Assembly: GCF_002261225.1 (NCBI RefSeq)
Contig: NZ_NEVM01000005.1
Location: 1,798,001 to 1,862,000, forward strand
Length of the DNA stretch: 64,000 bases
Direction of reading: 5' to 3'
Origin: Bordetella genomosp. 10
GTDB taxonomy: Bacteria; Pseudomonadota; Gammaproteobacteria; Burkholderiales; Burkholderiaceae_B
The number at the start of each line of letters is the position of its first letter. Within the stretch, counting starts at the first letter, position 1. Below the pieces are notes generated by a model. The model saw nothing but the letters and a program-made list of their open reading frames with translations. It had not been told where the DNA came from and did not search any database. A program made the translations under genes and the position numbers. Shown one piece after another: positions 53,495 to 62,155 of this stretch.

Positions 53495-54268
53495 TCAGGT
53501 ACGCGCAACCCAGGCGCCATCGACCTCAGCCAACTTCCGACTGATTTGTTGGGCGGCATCGATCACTGCCGCACGAAACGGCTCGAGCCTGCACTGGTCT
53601 GCCCGGACGATCAGACTCAGTCCCGCCACAACGCGCTTTTCCAGAAGAATAGGCGCGGCGATGCCTATCGTGCCCGGGGTAATTTCCGAATCGCTGACGG
53701 CCACGCCGGCCTCGCGGATGGCATCGAGTTCCCGGCACAAATCCTTCAGGCTTTGCCAGTGCGAAACGGCACGAACCTGTTCTTCATTCGCGAGATACAT
53801 GCGTTCGAGCGTGCGGCGGCTCTGATGCGCCAGGATGACCTTGGAGGTGGCGCCGCGGAACATCGGCATCGTGGCGCCCCGCTCGTAACGGCCGATCCGC
53901 GCTGCCGGATCGCCGATCTCCTGGTGAACGCACATGACTTTGTCCTGGTAGCTTCGCGTCAGGACGGTAGCCGATGAGGGCGTGGTAGCCGCCACCAGCC
54001 GGCGCATATGCGGCTCCGCCACTTTCAGCAAGGGATCGCCTTGGCGCATCAAGAGATCAAAGTGCGCGAACGTCGGTCCCAGCACATATCTGGCGCCTAC
54101 CACCGGCGTCAAGAAATCGGCGTGAACGAGCTCCTGCACATCGCGATAAGCCGAGCTCACAGAAACGTCCATCTCCCCGGCGATCTCTTCGACCGACCAT
54201 GCGCCCCGCCCGTCGAACAACTGCAGGATATGCAGTATCCGATTGCGCGTCCTGATTTCACCTGCCAC
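53495..54268 (-). CDS. IclR-family transcriptional regulator
   Basis: 257 residues from a GTG at 54268, preceded by GAGGGG. The winged helix is at about 5-65 (ILHILQLFDGRGAWSVEEIAGEMDVSVSSAYRDVQELV) and the effector domain at about 80-250 (ATVLTRSYQDKVMCVHQE, then RGATSKVILAHQSRRTLERMY). It is divergent from the CobW/hydrolase/Bug operon. Two identical-spacing dyads lie in the shared gap, so both its own promoter and the operon promoter are probably under its control. Confidence 0.88.
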   Translation of the reverse strand: MAGEIRTRNRILHILQLFDGRGAWSVEEIAGEMDVSVSSAYRDVQELVHADFLTPVVGARYVLGPTFAHFDLLMRQGDPLLKVAEPHMRRLVAATTPSSATVLTRSYQDKVMCVHQEIGDPAARIGRYERGATMPMFRGATSKVILAHQSRRTLERMYLANEEQVRAVSHWQSLKDLCRELDAIREAGVAVSDSEITPGTIGIAAPILLEKRVVAGLSLIVRADQCRLEPFRAAVIDAAQQISRKLAEVDGAWVART

Positions 54269-54308
54269 GTAGACCCCTCGAGTTAGCGCGCCAGCGGGCG
54301 CACTCCAA

Positions 54309-54325
54309 TTCGCAACAGTTGCGAA
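54309..54325. promoter_or_regulatory. IclR operator 1 (TTCGCA-N5-TGCGAA)
   Basis: TTCGCAACAGTTGCGAA is a perfect 17-base palindrome 41 bases before the IclR start. The core TTCGCA-N5-TGCGAA recurs at 54437. Confidence 0.75.
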
Positions 54326-54436
54326 AAAACGTCATATCCAATTCTAGCAGTGTGCTCGGCAGGTCCTGGCGTCCTTGGCAGCCTCGGTGGAATCCCTTAC
54401 TTGCCAAGCAACAGGCACAATGCAAAACTTTATTTA

Positions 54437-54453
54437 TTCGCATTGATTGCGAA
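54437..54453. promoter_or_regulatory. IclR operator 2 (TTCGCA-N5-TGCGAA)
   Basis: TTCGCATTGATTGCGAA has the same half-sites and the same spacing as operator 1, and its arms extend two further pairs (TA/TA). It ends 27 bases before the CobW start, placing it in the promoter/leader of the operon. Confidence 0.75.
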
Positions 54454-54480
54454 TATCGTATTTTTTGCAGGAAATTGGCC

Positions 54481-55575
54481 GTGGACACCGCATCGTCTTC
54501 CGAACCTCGAATTCCAGTAACGCTTCTGACCGGCTTCTTGGGCAGCGGCAAGACCACTTTGCTCAATCATTGGCTGCGGGATCCCGCCCTGGCAGATGCC
54601 GCCGTCATCGTCAACGAGTTCGGTGAGATCGGCATCGACCACGCGCTGATTGCGAGCAGCAACGACCATACGATCGAATTGAGCACGGGCTGCCTGTGCT
54701 GCACCGTGCAGGGCGATTTGGTGGAGACGCTGCGCGAACTGCGTAGCAAGCGCAGCAATGGCAGCATTCCCGCGTTCAACCGGATCTTGATCGAGACCAC
54801 GGGCATGGCCGACGTTGTTCCGGTAATCCAGGCCCTGATGACGTTTCCGGTTGCCTGTTCGTTTCGCCTCAATCGCGTCCTGACCGTGGTGGATGCGGTC
54901 AACGGACTTGCCACCTTGGCAGCGCATCCGGAAGCCGTGAAACAGGTAGCCGTCGCCGACGCATTGCTCGTCACCAAGACCGACCTGCCCGGCGCACAGG
55001 GCGCGATCCTGGAAGACACGCTCGCGCGCATCAATCCAGCCGCGGCGCGCATTGCCAGCGGATCGCCTGCTCGCCCGGATGCCGCCGTGCTGGACGGACC
55101 GGACGTCTACGACGCAGCCGCAAGACCGGAACTGGCCCGGCAATGGCTCAATGCCGCGATGTACGCAACCTCGCATGACGAAGAAGGGACGGGTGATGCC
55201 GAGCATGGCTATGGCTTCGGCCATCGTCCCGCGTATTCCCATGGCCATGCCCGTATCGAAAGCTTCTGCTTGAGCTTCGACCAGCCATTCGAATGGCTGC
55301 AGGTCAGCGCCTGGCTGGATGCCCTGGTCATGGCGCATCCGGATGAGCTGCTTCGCGTCAAGGGGATTCTCCATGTCGCCGGCCATCAACGGCCAATCGT
55401 CGTGCAAGCAGTCCAGCGTCTGTTCCATCCGCCAGCGGAACTACCCGCAGGAACTGACGTGGACCGGAGATCCCAGATTGTCTTCATCACAAATGGCTTG
55501 AGCAGGGACTACGTCCTGCAGGTGTGGAACACGGTGCGCGAGCGCGCCAGCCTGCCTGCCGCGCGAACCGCTTGA
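54481..55575 (+). CDS. CobW/COG0523-type G3E GTPase (metal chaperone family)
   Basis: 364 residues from the GTG at 54481, preceded by AGGAAA; this gives the family's usual short lead into Walker A GFLGSGKTTLL (18-28). The metal-binding CxCC motif GCLCCTV is at 70-76, Glu/Asp switch regions LIETTGMAD and LTVVDAVNG follow, and the specificity motif VTKTDL (NKxD-like) lies further on. A His-rich linker (HGYGFGHRPAYSHGH, about 240-255) precedes the CobW C-terminal domain. The family delivers Zn, Co or Fe to enzymes. Co-transcription with a metal-dependent hydrolase, 35 bases downstream, suggests it loads that enzyme. Confidence 0.88.
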   Translation: MDTASSSEPRIPVTLLTGFLGSGKTTLLNHWLRDPALADAAVIVNEFGEIGIDHALIASSNDHTIELSTGCLCCTVQGDLVETLRELRSKRSNGSIPAFNRILIETTGMADVVPVIQALMTFPVACSFRLNRVLTVVDAVNGLATLAAHPEAVKQVAVADALLVTKTDLPGAQGAILEDTLARINPAAARIASGSPARPDAAVLDGPDVYDAAARPELARQWLNAAMYATSHDEEGTGDAEHGYGFGHRPAYSHGHARIESFCLSFDQPFEWLQVSAWLDALVMAHPDELLRVKGILHVAGHQRPIVVQAVQRLFHPPAELPAGTDVDRRSQIVFITNGLSRDYVLQVWNTVRERASLPAARTA

Positions 55576-55610
55576 TTATTTCGTCAACGCCCAAAAAAGG
55601 GAACAACAGC

Positions 55611-56990
55611 ATGGATACGCTAATCAAGAACGGGCTTGTCATCACGCCGAAAGGCCGCCAGCGCGTCGCGATCGGAATTCAGGACGGCAAGATCGCCGGC
55701 CTGTACGAAGAAGGCACGGAACCGGAAGCGAAACAGATCATCGATGCGGCGGGTCTTTTGGTGCTGCCTGGCGCCATCGACATGCACTCGCACCACCGCC
55801 AGGGTTCGCAGAAGGGCTTCGAGTACAAGGACACTATTTATACGGCTACGCAACAATGCGCGGCGGGCGGCGTCACTACCAGCGTGGGCATGCCGAATGT
55901 CAATCCGCCGCCGAACTCGCTCGACCTGCTCGAAAAGCAGTTTGACATCTATCGCAGCGACGCCGTCGTGGATTGGAACTTCAACCCGGCGCCGACGATC
56001 GACTCGGAAATGCAGGCCATGAGCGCCACGGGCATCGCCGCGTTCAAGATATTCATGGTGGTGGATACCGGGCGCGATTACCCGCACATGCCCGGGATCG
56101 GCGTGCACGACCACGGCAAGCTTCTGCGCATCATGCAACGCTGCGCAGAACTGGATGTTCCGCTAATGGTGCATCCTCACGACCAGGCCCTGATGGACGT
56201 TATCGAACAAACCTTCTGGGATCGCGGTGAACGGGATGCGCTTGCCTATGCGCGCGCATACGCCGCACATGATGGCGTCATTTGGGAAACGGCCATCGCG
56301 ACCTTGCTGCGCCTACAGAAAGCCGCCGGCTGCCACCTGCATATCCTGCACACCCAGACCGCTGGAAGCGTGCAGTTGATTCGAGAGGCCAAGGCAGCAG
56401 GACAAAAGGTCACCTGCGAAATCAATCCGTGGGCCTTGTTCCTTGGCTGCGAATGGTCGGCGATCCAGCGCCTGGGCTCGTATGCGCTGTCGTACTGGGT
56501 ACCGGAGAAGAACGTACCCGGATTATGGGAAGGGCTTAACGACGGCACGATCGATATCGTTGCCACCGATCATGCGCCCCACACGCGCGAGGAGAAGGAA
56601 GTCGGCTGGACCGATGGCTGGAAAGCGCATACCGGCACGCCGTCGACGCAGTTCTACCTGAGCATGTTCCTGACGGCGGCGCAAGAAGGCAAGATCAGTC
56701 TGGAGCGGGTAGCGCAGGCTTGCTCGGCCAAGCCGGCCGAACTTTTCCGGCTCCGCGACAAGGGGGAGATCCGTGCCGGATATGACGCCGACCTGGTGCT
56801 GGTCGATCTGGAAACCGAATACGAAGTGCGCGACGAAGACGTGCTCAGCCTGGTGGGTTGGAGTCCCTACGCCGGCCGACGCCTCAAAGGAAAGCCGGTG
56901 CGCACCCTCGTGCGCGGCGCGACCGTATACGCAGACGGCAAGGTAACCGGCGCCAAGGGCGGCGGCCGGATGGCAAGCGCCGTCCGGTGA
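55611..56990 (+). CDS. Dihydropyrimidinase/allantoinase-like cyclic amidohydrolase
   Basis: 459 residues from the ATG at 55611. The beta-domain start MDTLIKNGLVITPKGRQRV and barrel motifs are typical of D-hydantoinase, dihydroorotase and allantoinase. The first metal motif is DMHSHHRQGSQ (His59 and His61), Lys146 in AAFKIFMVVD is placed for carbamylation, and VHPHDQAL, HILHTQTA and ATDHAPHTREEK provide the remaining ligands. It should open a cyclic amide such as a hydantoin, allantoin or dihydropyrimidine. The metal may be supplied by the CobW-type protein encoded just upstream; a Bug binding protein follows. Confidence 0.88.
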   Translation: MDTLIKNGLVITPKGRQRVAIGIQDGKIAGLYEEGTEPEAKQIIDAAGLLVLPGAIDMHSHHRQGSQKGFEYKDTIYTATQQCAAGGVTTSVGMPNVNPPPNSLDLLEKQFDIYRSDAVVDWNFNPAPTIDSEMQAMSATGIAAFKIFMVVDTGRDYPHMPGIGVHDHGKLLRIMQRCAELDVPLMVHPHDQALMDVIEQTFWDRGERDALAYARAYAAHDGVIWETAIATLLRLQKAAGCHLHILHTQTAGSVQLIREAKAAGQKVTCEINPWALFLGCEWSAIQRLGSYALSYWVPEKNVPGLWEGLNDGTIDIVATDHAPHTREEKEVGWTDGWKAHTGTPSTQFYLSMFLTAAQEGKISLERVAQACSAKPAELFRLRDKGEIRAGYDADLVLVDLETEYEVRDEDVLSLVGWSPYAGRRLKGKPVRTLVRGATVYADGKVTGAKGGGRMASAVR

Positions 56991-57030
56991 CGCACAAATA
57001 GCGAAATATCAACAATACAAGGGGAATACC

Positions 57031-57996
57031 ATGAACCGTCGTCATTTCTCGCGGCTACTCGCCGCATCGCCGCTCTTGATGTGTCCCATCGCGCGCAGCC
57101 AGGAAGGGAGTGTCACCACGCTCATCGTGCCTTACCCTCCCGGAGGCAATACCGATTATGTCGCACGCATCGCCTCGGATTCCTTACGCCGCACACTGGG
57201 TTTATCGGTAGTGGTCAAGAACCAGGCCGGCGCCGGCGGCACGATTGCCACCGAGTCGCTGATCCGCTCGCGTAACGATGGCAGCACGCTGATGATCGCT
57301 TCAATAGGCCAGGTCTCGCTGGTGCGGTTCCTGTTCAACGTGCGTTACGATCCCTTGAAAGACCTGGTGCCCGTGGCCAATATCGCAGGCAACCCGCTGG
57401 TCCTCACGGTGCCTTCACGCTCGCGCTTTCAAAATCTCGCGCAACTCATCGAATATGGCCGGGCAAATCCCGGCGCGTTGACGGTCGCGCACGGCGGCGA
57501 GGGCTCCATGTCCCATATGTCGGTGTCGGTATTTCTCAAACGCGCCGGCATAGAGGCCGCCCTGATTGGTTATCGAGGCGGCGCGCCTGCCCTGCTCGAC
57601 ACCATGGGTGGGACCGCCGATCTCTATTCAGCCAACATCTCTGAAATCCTGCCATACAAGGAGAGTGGCCGTATCCGATTTCTCGGGGTATCGAGCGCGA
57701 AACCGGTCCCTCAGCTACCCGGCATACCCGTCATCGCCGACACGATCACCGGCTACCAAATCGAAACATGGAACGGCTTGTTTGCGCCGGCTGGCACGCC
57801 AACGGAGGTAATCGACCGCCTCGCCGACGCGGTACAAGCGATGCTGCGCGACCCTGGCGTACTCAGTAAATTCGAAGCCTCCGGCAGCGATCCCCGTGTC
57901 GGCGAAGTCAAGGAGAAGTTCGCGCATCGTATCCGTGAAGACATTGCACTATGGACGCCGTTGGTCCAACTGATCGGTGTCAAACCGGCGAACTGA
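57031..57996 (+). CDS. Bug/TctC-family periplasmic solute-binding protein
   Basis: 321 residues. A Tat-like or Sec signal (MNRRHFSRLLAASPLLMCPIARSQ) is followed by LIVPYPPGGNTDYVAR, VVVKNQAGAGGTIATES, GSTLMIASIG, VAHGGEGSMSHM and LIGYRGGAPALLD. The twin Arg in MNRRHF is of interest, as most family members use plain Sec signals. Third gene of the operon with the CobW-type GTPase and the cyclic amidohydrolase, so it probably binds a cyclic amide or its product. Confidence 0.88.
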   Translation: MNRRHFSRLLAASPLLMCPIARSQEGSVTTLIVPYPPGGNTDYVARIASDSLRRTLGLSVVVKNQAGAGGTIATESLIRSRNDGSTLMIASIGQVSLVRFLFNVRYDPLKDLVPVANIAGNPLVLTVPSRSRFQNLAQLIEYGRANPGALTVAHGGEGSMSHMSVSVFLKRAGIEAALIGYRGGAPALLDTMGGTADLYSANISEILPYKESGRIRFLGVSSAKPVPQLPGIPVIADTITGYQIETWNGLFAPAGTPTEVIDRLADAVQAMLRDPGVLSKFEASGSDPRVGEVKEKFAHRIREDIALWTPLVQLIGVKPAN

Positions 57997-58022
57997 CACG
58001 CAAGATCGGCGAAACCGGATCC

Positions 58023-58934
58023 TCATTTAACCGAATACCGGGCCGGCAAGGCCCGCACGAACCGATCGCATTCCTGGCACGCAAGCTCCGCGATGGCACG
58101 GATCTTCCCCACTTCGTTCGCGGCGCTGTAGCTGACCATCAGGGGTTGGGACGGCAAGGCGATGCCGCAATCGATCACTTGCACCTGGCCGCTTTCTATG
58201 GCCGGCCGCACGGCGGCCAGGGGCAGCAATGCGCATCCGAAGCCCGCGGCGACCAGTTGGAGAATCGCGGCGATGGAGCTGACGCGGTGTATCTTGACGG
58301 GCGCGAGGCCGACGCGGCGGTAGAGTTCGCCGAGGACGTGATCGGGATGCGAACCGCGCCCCATGGTAATGACGGGGGCGCTCAAAATGCGCTCGAGCGC
58401 ATTTTTCGGATCGGCCGATGTCCCCGGCTGGCAGATCCAGCCCAGCGCGATCGGCAGGCAGGCGATGCTGGTCGAGCCCTCGCCATCGACGGTATGGGCA
58501 TGCAGCGCGATGTCCAGGCAGCCTTCCTTGACCATTCTTTGTACGCTTGCCGTGCTCTCCGAGGTCAACTGGATCGTTATCCCGGGATAGGTCGTCTGCA
58601 GGCTTTTCAGGAAATCGATCAGCCAGGTGTGGATGACGCTGTCGACGGCGCCGATGCGCACGAGTCCGGTGACATCATCGCTCACGCTGCCCAGCCGCTG
58701 GATCTTCTTCTCCAGCGCGAGCATCTGCTCCCCATATTCGAGCAGACGGATGCCGGCGGCCGTCAGGCGGAGATCCCGCGCGTCCCGTTCGATGAGTTTG
58801 GCGCCGACCTCTTCCTCGAGCGAGGCGATCCGGCTGGAAATCGCCGCCTGCGTCAGATGCAGGGAATCGGCGGCCGCCCGGAAGCTCTTCAAGCGGGCGA
58901 TCTGCAGGAAGGCCTCGATAAAACGCGTATTCAT
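58023..58934 (-). CDS. LysR-family transcriptional regulator
   Basis: 303 residues. Helix-turn-helix at about 3-60 (FIEAFLQIARLKSFRAAADSLHLTQAAISSRIASLEEEVGAKLIERDARDLRLT) and effector domain from about 90. It lies behind the pxp/acc operon on the same strand with a 109-base gap, and converges on the Bug gene at 57031. It may regulate the operon in front of it. Confidence 0.87.
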   Translation of the reverse strand: MNTRFIEAFLQIARLKSFRAAADSLHLTQAAISSRIASLEEEVGAKLIERDARDLRLTAAGIRLLEYGEQMLALEKKIQRLGSVSDDVTGLVRIGAVDSVIHTWLIDFLKSLQTTYPGITIQLTSESTASVQRMVKEGCLDIALHAHTVDGEGSTSIACLPIALGWICQPGTSADPKNALERILSAPVITMGRGSHPDHVLGELYRRVGLAPVKIHRVSSIAAILQLVAAGFGCALLPLAAVRPAIESGQVQVIDCGIALPSQPLMVSYSAANEVGKIRAIAELACQECDRFVRALPARYSVK

Positions 58935-58956
58935 CCTTCTACTCCAAGCGGGCTGT

Positions 58957-58978
58957 TCGAAGGCACGCCAGCCTTCGA
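58957..58978. promoter_or_regulatory. Inverted repeat between the acc operon and the LysR gene
   Basis: TCGAAGG (58957-58963) and CCTTCGA (58972-58978) with an eight-base spacer, 23 bases before the LysR start. It could be an operator for self-control or a hairpin ending the operon. Confidence 0.4.
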
Positions 58979-59043
58979 CGCGCGCACCTGCACTGTTTCT
59001 GCTTCAGTGCTCCTGGATGCCTGCGCCTGGACGCGACGCGGCG

Positions 59044-59457
59044 CTACGAAGGACCCGCCGGATCGAACGCGAAGAGCTTTTCGCCGTACCCCACCAATGT
59101 TCCGGGCTCGACGAGCACTGGGCCCAATACGCCGTCTTCGGGCGAATAGACCGCATGTAGTTTATCGTCCACGGCGACGAACGCAACGAGCTGCCCCCGT
59201 TCTACCGCGCTCCCGGCGGAAACCAGTGGGTCCGCGTCGAGCGGATGCCGCGTCAGGAACAGGCCGACCCTGGTCGCCACGATGGCGGACGTCTTTGCCG
59301 GCGGGATCGCGGCCGGCGCCGATGCGTGCCCGCCGGCGCCGCTGGACGACGGCCCGAAACGCAGCAAGATGTGCGTGCCATGGCCCGTGTATTCGAAGGT
59401 GCCGACGCCCGCGCCTGCCAGACGCTGAACGATGGCCTCCAGCGCTCGATCCTTCAT
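59044..59457 (-). CDS. Degenerate biotinyl/lipoyl-domain protein (second BCCP-like)
   Basis: 137 residues. The C-terminal 75 residues align with a biotin carrier domain ([18 protein letters not shown], then [24 protein letters not shown]), but at the biotin site the EAMKM motif is replaced by VDDKLHA. A lysine (Lys99) is present without the flanking Met, so biotinylation is doubtful. Its start overlaps the accC stop by four bases (ATGA), so it is made with the carboxylase. It may be a scaffold or a regulator; this is inference. Confidence 0.75.
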   Translation of the reverse strand: MKDRALEAIVQRLAGAGVGTFEYTGHGTHILLRFGPSSSGAGGHASAPAAIPPAKTSAIVATRVGLFLTRHPLDADPLVSAGSAVERGQLVAFVAVDDKLHAVYSPEDGVLGPVLVEPGTLVGYGEKLFAFDPAGPS

Positions 59458-60848
59458 GCCGCGCCCCGCTGGCCTGTCGTCGCGGGCCGCGCTTGCCCCG
59501 CGAGCGCGCCGGTGGCCAGGAGGTGTTCCAGATGATGAATGTTGCAGCCTCCCTTCATGAATGCCGGATCCCGGAGCAAGCTTTTATGGAGATCCACGGT
59601 CGAGTCGATGCCTTCGATGACGACCTCGTCCAATGCGCCCAGCATGCGCGCGATGGCCTCCTCCCGCGTCGCCGCATGGGTCATCAGTTTCGCCACCAGC
59701 GAGTCATAGTGCGGCGGCACTTTATAGCCGCCGAATAAATGGGAGTCGACACGAACGCCCGGGCCGCCCGGCGCGAGCCAGCTTGTCACCGTGCCCGAAC
59801 TTGGCGCGAACGTCCAGGGATGTTCGGCATTGATCCGGCATTCGATGGCGTGCCCCGCAAGGGTCACGTCGGACTGCCTGATCGAAAGGGGTTGCCCTTG
59901 CGCGATGCGGAGTTGTTCGACGACCAGATCGACATCGGCGTTGAGTTCGGATATTCCGTGCTCGACCTGGATGCGCGTATTCATTTCGATGAAGAAAAAC
60001 TCCCCCTCTTCGTAGAGGAATTCGAACGTCCCGGCGCCGCGATACCCGATATGCCGGCATGCCTCGACGCAACGCTCGCCGATTTTCGAGATCGCCGCGC
60101 GCGCGATCCCGGGCGCCGGGGACTCTTCGATCACCTTCTGGTGCCGGCGCTGCATGGAGCAATCCCGCTCCCCCAGCCAGATGGCCTCGCCTTGTCCGTC
60201 GGCGAGAATCTGTATTTCGATGTGGCGGGGATTTTCGAGGAAACGCTCGATGTACAGGGCAGGATTGCCGAAAGCGCGCTGCGCTTCCTCCCGGGTGGTC
60301 GCGACCGCCGCGTCCAGTTCGGCCGGCCGCCGCACGATGCGCATGCCGCGCCCGCCGCCGCCGCCGGCCGCCTTCACGATCAAGGGATAACCGACTTCCC
60401 CGGCGATTCGTCGTACTGCCTCGGGATCGGCGGGCAGCGCGCCCTCGGAACCGGGAACGCAAGGAACGCCGGCCTGGAGCATCGCCCTTTTCGCATTGAC
60501 CTTGTCCCCCATCAATTCGATGGTCTCGGCGCGGGGGCCGACAAACACCAGCCCCGCCCGCTCGACCGCCGCCGCGAAGCCGGCGTTTTCCGACAGGAAA
60601 CCATATCCGGGATGGATGGCGCCGGCGCCCGCCAACCTGGCAGCCGTCAGGATCTCGCCCTGGTTCAGATAACTCTGCGTCGCCGGTGCGGGGCCGATGC
60701 AAAGCGCTTCGTCGGCAAGCGCGACGTGCCGCGAGTCCTTATCGGCTTCGGAGTAGATCGCCAATGTCTTCAGCCCCAAGGCGCGGCATGCGCGCAGCAC
60801 GCGCAGCGCGATTTCGCCGCGATTGGCAATCAGCACCTTGTCAAACAT
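59454..60848 (-). CDS. accC: Biotin carboxylase (AccC-type)
   Basis: 464 residues, the usual length. ATP-grasp landmarks are [34 protein letters not shown], the Gly-rich loop [34 protein letters not shown] and [16 protein letters not shown]. It carboxylates biotin on a carrier using ATP and bicarbonate. Its start overlaps the accB stop. Since it belongs to the pxp operon and not to accA or accD, it is unlikely to be the housekeeping acetyl-CoA carboxylase subunit. Confidence 0.92.
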   Translation of the reverse strand: MFDKVLIANRGEIALRVLRACRALGLKTLAIYSEADKDSRHVALADEALCIGPAPATQSYLNQGEILTAARLAGAGAIHPGYGFLSENAGFAAAVERAGLVFVGPRAETIELMGDKVNAKRAMLQAGVPCVPGSEGALPADPEAVRRIAGEVGYPLIVKAAGGGGGRGMRIVRRPAELDAAVATTREEAQRAFGNPALYIERFLENPRHIEIQILADGQGEAIWLGERDCSMQRRHQKVIEESPAPGIARAAISKIGERCVEACRHIGYRGAGTFEFLYEEGEFFFIEMNTRIQVEHGISELNADVDLVVEQLRIAQGQPLSIRQSDVTLAGHAIECRINAEHPWTFAPSSGTVTSWLAPGGPGVRVDSHLFGGYKVPPHYDSLVAKLMTHAATREEAIARMLGALDEVVIEGIDSTVDLHKSLLRDPAFMKGGCNIHHLEHLLATGALAGQARPATTGQRGAA

Positions 60849-61302
60849 CGGACGCTCCGATGGTCTCGATCTCCAGCAGCACCGTGCCGCTGTCGACCGC
60901 TTGGCCGTTCTCCACCCGAATGGCCGCTACCCGGCCGGCCCGGTCGGCCTCCACGGCATTCAGCGTCTTCATCGCTTCAATAATGCCGACCTGCTGCCCT
61001 TCTTCGATGACATCGCCCACGTTCACGAACGGCGGCGCCCCCGGCGCCGGCGCGACATGGAAAATGCCCGCCATGCCCGAAACGATCGTTGCCAGGGCGT
61101 TTCCTGCGCGCGGAGAATTTGCCGCCGCCGGCAGCGCCCCGACAGCCTGGGCCGGCTGCGGAACGGACGCCGGCGTCTCGGCATGGCTCGACCCCGCCGA
61201 CTTCACCAAACGGAAAGATTCCCCGTTCGATGAATATTGGATCTCGACCAGCGACGTCGACTCCAATACCCGGACGAGCCGTTCAAGGGTTTCGGTATTC
61301 AT
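60841..61302 (-). CDS. accB: Biotin carboxyl carrier protein (AccB-type)
   Basis: 153 residues. An N-terminal helical region ([22 protein letters not shown]) is followed by an Ala/Pro-rich linker (about 36-70) and the biotinyl domain with the intact site EAMKTLNAV; the biotinylated residue is Lys112. The thumb-like insertion [13 protein letters not shown] is present, as in AccB proteins. It starts eight bases behind pxpA and overlaps accC by eight bases. Confidence 0.9.
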   Translation of the reverse strand: MNTETLERLVRVLESTSLVEIQYSSNGESFRLVKSAGSSHAETPASVPQPAQAVGALPAAANSPRAGNALATIVSGMAGIFHVAPAPGAPPFVNVGDVIEEGQQVGIIEAMKTLNAVEADRAGRVAAIRVENGQAVDSGTVLLEIETIGASDV

Positions 61303-61310
61303 CGCGGCGT

Positions 61311-62084
61311 TCAGTGGGTAAAAGGCCGGATCGCGACGCCGTTCGATTCGAGCGCCTTCCTGACGAAACGGGCAAAATCGACCGCGCCCGGCGTATCGCT
61401 GTGCACGCAGATCGTATCGAACGATGCCGGCAGGAATTTCCCGGAAACCGTCTCGATCCCGCCTTGCTTCACCATCCTGAGCATCCGGTCGGCCGCCTGC
61501 TGCGCGTCGTGCAGGACGGCGCCGGGCTCCTTGCGATTCACGAGGTGGCCTTCCTCCGTATAAGCCCGGTCGACGAAAACCTCGGACTTCGTGGTCAGGC
61601 CAAGTTCCTGCGCGATGGGGATCATGATTCCATTCGCGAAGGTGACACAGACCAGGCTGGGGTCGACGGCCTTGATGGCCTTGGCAATGGCCGTCGCAAC
61701 GCCGTGGTCGGTTTGCGTCAGGTTCCCGAGCGCGCCGTGCGCCTTGACGTAGGTAATAGGATTGTTCGCGTAGGTCGAAAGCGCCATCGCCGCGCCGATC
61801 TGGTAGGCGACGAGACGTTCGATCTCGCCGTGGCTGAAGGGAATGATGCGGCGGCCGAATCCCCAAAGGTCCGGGAAACCCGGATGCGCGCCGACCGCCA
61901 CGCCCCGCTTGCCCGCCTCCGCGAAGATGTTCGCCATTATTTCGGGATCGCCGGCATGCATGCCGCATGCGACGTTGGCCGAACTGACGACGTCCAGGAT
62001 CGCGATATCGTCGCCGCGCGTCCAGGAGCCGTAGCCTTCGCCCATATCCGAATTCAGGTCTATGGTGTTTCCAGAGTTGCTCAT
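61311..62084 (-). CDS. pxpA: LamB/YcsF-family 5-oxoprolinase subunit A
   Basis: 257 residues from the ATG at 62084 (GGAG in front). Landmarks are IDLNSDMGEGYGSWTRGDD, SSANVACGMHAGDPEIM, VGAHPGFPDLWGFGRR, YVKAHGALGN, VFVDRAYTEEGHLVNRKEPGAVL and ICVHSDTPGA. PxpA joins PxpB and PxpC in the ATP-dependent opening of 5-oxoproline to glutamate in many bacteria. The gene sits between pxpC and accB in one operon. Confidence 0.9.
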   Translation of the reverse strand: MSNSGNTIDLNSDMGEGYGSWTRGDDIAILDVVSSANVACGMHAGDPEIMANIFAEAGKRGVAVGAHPGFPDLWGFGRRIIPFSHGEIERLVAYQIGAAMALSTYANNPITYVKAHGALGNLTQTDHGVATAIAKAIKAVDPSLVCVTFANGIMIPIAQELGLTTKSEVFVDRAYTEEGHLVNRKEPGAVLHDAQQAADRMLRMVKQGGIETVSGKFLPASFDTICVHSDTPGAVDFARFVRKALESNGVAIRPFTH

Positions 62085-62155
62085 GATCGAATGCTCCGAA
62101 GGTTGAGTCTGGGTCACGGCCGCAAAGCCGGCCGCGGGTCTTGCCGGTTTTCCTG

